Source: Blastomussa wellsi (taxonomy: Eukaryota > Cnidaria > Anthozoa > Scleractinia > Plerogyridae). From it: a DNA stretch of 64,000 bases. Location: positions 16,772,054 to 16,836,053 of the forward strand of contig OX393570.1 of assembly GCA_947652115.1 (NCBI GenBank), given 5' to 3'. Made by a program: the position numbers and the translations under genes. Position 1 is the stretch's first letter, and the number at the start of each line of letters is the position of its first letter. The notes below the pieces were generated by a model. It saw nothing but the letters and a program-made list of their open reading frames with translations. It made no database searches and was not told the DNA's origin. Positions 61,235-64,000 of the stretch are shown piece by piece.

Positions 61235-63114
61235 TTGCGTCGGTGTGAAGAATAACAAGATAATTTGGTTTTATCAACTGGGTTGATGATGTGAATAGTC
61301 CATTTTACAGTTAACCAGGCCTCTGTATGAAAGCGAGGCTCAAGGTGACCTTGTCATGATAAAGACCAGAAACTATTTAGCATAACAACAAAAAGAGTTA
61401 CATATCAAAAGCAAGAAAGTTTGTATCTATACAAGGTCACCTTCAGCCTCATTTCCGCTCAAAGGCTTGGTAACTAAGCACAGAACTGTAAATTGGCCTA
61501 TTGGCCACCGTAAGAGATTCGAAAGCTGACGTTTCCAGCGTTAGCCCTTCGTCGGAGCGACTCCGACGAAGGGCTAACGCTCGAAACGTCAGCTTTCGAA
61601 TCTCTTTACGGTGGCCACTTCACATTATCAGCCCAGTTGATAAAAACAAATTGTCTTTCCAAGTTTACGATCGAATAGTGACGATTTTCAATTTTTAGAG
61701 TTTAAATAATTAATCTCACATTACTGAATATCTCTACCGCAATTCTGACAAATTTTTATTTTACGTTCTAATATTTCACTCTTTAAATCCCGTAAACAAA
61801 TAAGCAAACAAGAAATATGGCAGGATTCGCAAGTGGATCCAAATTATATATTATGAGCATAATTAGAACCAACACGAGTATGCGACAGCAGGAATACCAG
61901 CGGAAAATACATTTATTTGTCCAAGGTGTTGGCTAAAAGATCCGTCACGGAATAACGATATATAACGATATATAATTATCAGGTCAAACTGACGGCCCTA
62001 AAAAGGCGAAAATGGCGTCACCAGCTCTACCGACAGACCTCATAGAAGTGAAGCATCTTGACAACGATTCCTCGGATGATGAAGAGGAGCTAGTTTATCC
62101 TACTGAGGCCAGCGACGTCTTCAATCCCATCGAAGTGAAAAGCATTTGGGACAAACTCAATGAAATAACTCCTTTGGAAGCGTGGCAGAAATGGCCATCT
62201 AAGGCTGCCAGGAAAAACACAGTGAAAATGGAACCAATGTATGTGAAGAAAGTAATCTAGTTTATTGTCAATAGAATATCGGACCAATATATTGCGAATA
62301 GAATTGAGTTGAAAGTAACACAAGTGGTTTGTTTTAATGTGGATTTTATTGTGTGATTATTTTTGCACTGATGCCATAATGAATTTTTCTAAGTGATTCA
62401 CCTTCAAACTCAAGACCTTCCTTTTTACTAAATTTATTAAGACTAACTCTTTATCGCATTTTTTAGTTTTTATTAGTAGCGGTAACTTTTTTGTCATATT
62501 TTAAGTTTCTTGAGTATTCTATGGTTTTGGGATAATTTTTTAAACCGCCTCGAGTAAATAGTGGATGTGTACGCTATACAAACGAACTATTATTCTTATT
62601 CTTATTCTTTTTATTATTATTAATTTTATTATGATTATTATTATTACTAACTTACATATCACAAACGCAGAATGATGACATTTCTTTGTTATTTACTCTG
62701 TGTATTTTTAACCCTTATAAACAATTGCCAACTAAAAGTTTTATTGATATTCGATTGATCGATTGCTTGATGGCCGATTTGTAACTTGCGATTGGTTATT
62801 GGCGATCAGTGATTGATGACCTATGATTGATTGATTGATTGATTGTTCGGTTGAGTGATTGATTGATCGTTCAATTGATTGATTGACTAGTAATCGATTG
62901 TTGTTTGATCGATTACTGCGTTTACTACTTCAGCTATCATCCTCCTGTTGGCACAGATGCGGAAAAGGTCGTGGTTCGAGAGATGCTCAACCCCAGCGAC
63001 CCTGTCAAGAACATCATTTTATCAATGAGTGATCTACATCTTGACTGTGATTGGAGTAAAAATATGTACGACAGACTAAACACATTTGTCACCAAACTGG
63101 CAAGTGTAGCTGAG
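48304..63114 (+). CDS. Multidomain fusion: GMC oxidoreductase, alpha/beta-hydrolase, metallophosphoesterase
   Basis: Fourteen exons join with matching phase into 3987 nt (1329 codons), open at both ends: 48304-48550, 49182-49672, 51423-51923, 52393-52714, 53248-53418, 54313-54543, 55024-55499, 56098-56234, 56826-56961, 57743-58059, 58606-58862, 59588-59851, 61983-62238, 62934-63114. Residue numbers count from the first visible exon. Order: GMC oxidoreductase (1-577), middle region (578-813), alpha/beta-hydrolase (814-1183), acidic linker (about 1184-1268), start of a metallophosphoesterase (from 1269). The start codon is in an unseen 5' exon: the first exon is preceded in frame by TAG, and its acceptor follows AACATATAG. 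No signal peptide is seen. The least certain join is 59851/61983: the frame there also reads VCK and TAA (stop at 59857-59859), and ATG at 62012 has a good start context, so the last two exons could be a separate gene. Confidence 0.8.
49919..50714. repeat. Large foldback element, two arms of about 260 bp
   Basis: The left arm 49919-50178 (TAAAGTGTATATGACATGAA, AGGCCTTTCAAAATTCAGAA, AGATCAGTGATGATGTCAGC, AACTTGGCACCACAAATGTG) returns inverted at about 50455-50714 with few differences. The loop is about 275 bp. It lies in the intron between the second and third exons of the fusion gene, and its transcript could form a long hairpin. Confidence 0.9.
50883..50990 (+). repeat. TTAAAGGAGC-family MITE fragment
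   Basis: TTTAAAGGAGCTACGTCATC, then AACCTTCTCCATCCTCAGCC: the inverse of 39528-39625 and of the right half of 13821-14177. Confidence 0.6.
52945..53139. repeat. MITE with AGGCTA-GTTTAC ends
   Basis: Left AGGCTATGTTTACAAGGGAC and right GTCCCGGGTAAACGTAGCCT are inverted. The body is built of GGAACCGGTCCGG-type palindromic words. It lies in an intron of the fusion gene. Confidence 0.75.
53966..54122. repeat. Palindromic MITE (AGTGTTTCATCG arms)
   Basis: Left CAGTGTTTCATCGGGATATC then CAAACACC; right GGTGTTTGGATGGTCGATGA then AACACTG. Outer TATATC/GATATA-like ends. In an intron of the fusion gene. Confidence 0.75.
54313..55499 (+). CDS. Middle region of the fusion enzyme
   Basis: Two exons, residues 578-813, between the oxidoreductase and hydrolase parts. 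The first exon carries RVTFAERKPGVRFTEKMVGT and ISGTVSCPALSTAAMTISAG. The second has EMVYKMVLTESPGRTFSFRG, TLFVTVYRGKNFSGKPVGYA and RFDLNAPPRIKRPLRLNG. It looks like a compact beta-rich domain with two similar halves (a modification strand pattern followed by a V/F-rich strand), not a bare linker. I do not recognise a named domain. It probably packs between the two enzymes or forms a lipid-facing surface (inference). Confidence 0.75.
56098..59851 (+). CDS. Alpha/beta-hydrolase part with Cys at the nucleophile position
   Basis: Five exons, residues 814-1183. Features in order: oxyanion segment PVVLFHGIGVSSGIF (His833-Gly834); strand and loop YDVWLVDWRVS; nucleophile elbow VQVFAHCGGSLVFF, where Cys913 takes the position of Ser in the usual G-x-S-x-G; cap region 930-1080; late strand IPICFIVGEKNSCYLPE, where the usual catalytic Asp position reads Asn or Glu; catalytic His in IPDYGHLDCIYGKAA (His1133). 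A Cys nucleophile occurs in dienelactone hydrolases and PHA synthases, so thioester or acyl-transfer chemistry is possible. Exon phases are clean throughout. Confidence 0.82.
57260..57428. repeat. Heptanucleotide array, unit ATGCACT
   Basis: About 24 near-perfect copies of a 7-bp unit. Because 7 is not a multiple of 3 and the unit has no stop in any frame, all three plus frames stay open and each reads a cyclic MHYALCT-like heptapeptide. It lies in an intron of the fusion gene and is not taken as coding. Confidence 0.95.
58960..59290. repeat. Dispersed repeat with GGGTATGGATTTT-type words
   Basis: GGGTATGGATTTTGAGCCGT, then ACGAGTATAGATTTTG, GGGTATGGTTTTTGGG and ACGGGTATGGATTTTTAAAG are diverged repeats of one unit after CCCCTATATTTGGTATATAG. 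In the intron before the hydrolase His exon. Confidence 0.5.
60437..61172 (-). mobile_element. Penelope-like element 3' fragment (GIY-YIG end)
   Basis: On the minus strand: VRIVLPFKEQKSADSVRKQL, then LCPVFISRKVGEDLKHKEIK, an in-frame TAG at 60851-60849, then VVYKFECGWCDASYVGYTC, HLYQRIDEHKRSGSIF, FHILKKCSGKFDCLLYEMLL and PCLNIQSDSIKAKLF to a stop at 60554-60552. The CxxC-DASYVGYT and RIDEHK blocks are the GIY-YIG endonuclease end typical of Penelope-like retroelements. About 70 bp after the stop (60441-60485) is a GATGATGG-stem-GAAACGCGTC sequence like the hammerhead motifs reported in these elements. The reverse transcriptase part is absent. Confidence 0.85.
61262..61655. repeat. Inverted pair of the Penelope-associated repeat
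   Basis: Outer ends TTTTATCAACTGGGTTGAT and its complement near 61640 are inverted. At 61502-61617 two copies of GGCCACCGTAAGAGATTCGA through CCCTTCGTCGGAGCGA meet head to head with almost no spacer. The unit also occurs singly at 34225-34330 and carries the hammerhead-like core on both strands here. Confidence 0.75.
61983..63114 (+). CDS. Acidic linker plus start of a metallophosphoesterase
   Basis: Two exons (61983-62238, 62934-63114) join in phase. The first, read from its acceptor, is QTDGPKKAKMASPALPTD followed by an acidic tract (NDSSDDEEELVYP) and EVKSIWDKLNEITPLEAWQK. The second reads YHPPVGTDAEKVVVREMLN then NIILSMSDLHLDCDW, whose D-x-H (Asp1302, His1304) in a hydrophobic-strand context is metal motif I of calcineurin-like phosphoesterases. 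The later motifs (GDxxD, GNH) must lie beyond the window or in unseen exons. If not spliced to 59851, translation can start at ATG 62012 (GCGAAAATGGCG). Confidence 0.65.
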
Positions 63115-63134
63115 GTATGTTTATAGCTACCTAT

Positions 63135-63400
63135 ACTGATTGGCCTTATGGCCAGCATGCTGGACTCCGGTTCGATCGGTCCGAGCTTGACCCCTGCCCG
63201 GGGCACTGCGTTGTATTCTTGGGCAGTACACTTAACTCTCACAGTGCTTCTCTCATCCACCCAGGTGTATAAATGGGTTTCAGCCAAATAATGCTTGGGT
63301 CAACCCTGCTATGGAATAGCATCCCATCCTAGTCGCTTCATGCTACAGAAGCCGGGATAAGCTCCGGCGCGATGGGCCACTAGGCTCAATCGTTTAATAC
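63135..63400 (+). repeat. SINE family A copy
   Basis: Head with CATGCTGGACTCCGGTTCGA, then TTCTTGGGCAGTACACTTAA, CACCCAGGTGTATAAATGGG, GCTTCATGCTACAGAAGCC and GGGCCACTAGGCTCA, in the same order as 27343-27603. Confidence 0.7.
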
Positions 63401-63654
63401 CTATCGTCTTATACCTATCCATACCATAAGACACACAAGGTATATAAGGAGCAAGAGATTGCTAATTGCATGTATAACGCTACCTTTAAATATATTCATG
63501 TAGATAAATGATAGTGGCATATATGAAAACAATTAATTTACTGTATTTACAGAGAAAGACCGCATAACTAAGATTAGTTCGTAGCTGGTATCCATACCAT
63601 AGGCCATTTCCTAGTTGCCTTTCGCCTCAATTTCAAAATTTCCGATCCCGGGGA

Positions 63655-63775
63655 GCCAAGATGGCGCAATGGTGAGAGCAACGTGGTTGCGCTCGACTCC
63701 GGCCTGGTGCCGTATGTGGGTTGGGTCTGTTGTTGGTTCTCGCCTCGCTCCGAGTGTTTTGTTTTCCAGTTTGTA
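63655..63775 (+). repeat. Second SINE-like dispersed segment
   Basis: GGCGCAATGGTGAGAGCAAC has an A-box-like TGGTGAGAGC; a clear B-box is missing. The following GGTTGGGTCTGTTGTTGGTT is repeat-like. Weak call. Confidence 0.3.
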
Positions 63776-64000
63776 AAGTTCTCCCCACTTCATATAAACC
63801 AAAATTTCTAACTTCCAGTTCGACCTGGATAGAGGACCCGCATAAAAACCAGCTGGCGCTGATGTCGCTTCCTCTCTTAATGTTGATGTGTTCCAGGTGG
63901 AATTGGAATTTTTAGAAGGACAGAACTGAAATCGGATCGATTATTTGAGAAAAAAACTTTCCAAGGTAGCCGAGAAATATAGCCTATAAATAACCCCGAA

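Larger units (their letters stand above)
63115..64000. other. Intron or downstream DNA after the last visible exon
   Basis: No further metallophosphoesterase exon was recognised. It holds a SINE family A copy and another SINE-like segment. Confidence 0.35.

Noticed and set aside
1..64000. CRISPR arrays, bacterial operons, rRNA genes, prophage
   Set aside because: The window is intron-rich eukaryotic DNA; none of these was seen on either strand.

Overview
This window is eukaryotic: genes are split by GT-AG introns and interspersed repeats are dense. It is most likely an anthozoan cnidarian, probably a stony coral. Pointers are a membrane-anchored collagen with a short-chain collagen C4 domain, a tandem SUEL (rhamnose-binding) lectin, a C-type lectin/PAN protein, and many palindromic MITEs, tRNA-derived SINEs and Penelope-type fragments. 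The species call is inference. Gene models below come from hand translation and splice-phase matching.

Layout. 1-205 (-): 5' coding exon of an unrecognised gene that runs off the left edge. 1365-6265 (+): five phase-matched exons of a coiled-coil protein with an in-frame TAA in its second visible exon. 8883-9788 (-): an intact single-exon ORF of 301 aa, function unknown. 12262-16559 (+): six exons of a type II membrane collagen, followed at 18551 by a frameshifted copy of its first exon and at 19074-20222 by a 5'-truncated non-LTR retrotransposon. 21395-24195 (+): secreted protein with two SUEL lectin domains. 30404-32938 (+): signal peptide, C-type lectin domain and PAN/apple domain, with an in-frame TGA. 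36211-36927 (+): a class-A GPCR that stops after TM5. 37756-48303 is mostly repeats, including a decayed LINE, a MITE nested in it and a segmental duplication.

The most notable locus is 48304-63114 (+). Fourteen exons join with consistent phase into one open frame of 1329 codons, incomplete at both ends. It encodes a GMC (cholesterol-oxidase-like) FAD oxidoreductase, a middle region, an alpha/beta-hydrolase with cysteine at the nucleophile elbow, and the start of a calcineurin-like metallophosphoesterase. The first two enzymes are joined by continuous exons. The join to the third depends on one donor that overlaps a possible stop codon, so the third may be a separate gene. The natural hypothesis is a multifunctional enzyme that oxidises a sterol-like or other lipophilic alcohol and then hydrolyses or transfers an acyl or ester group. 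The substrate is unknown.

Repeats fill most introns and intergenic DNA: TTAA-flanked MITEs, palindromic foldback elements, one SINE family with copies on both strands, a GIY-YIG Penelope-like fragment, and hammerhead-ribozyme-like motifs in a Penelope-associated repeat.
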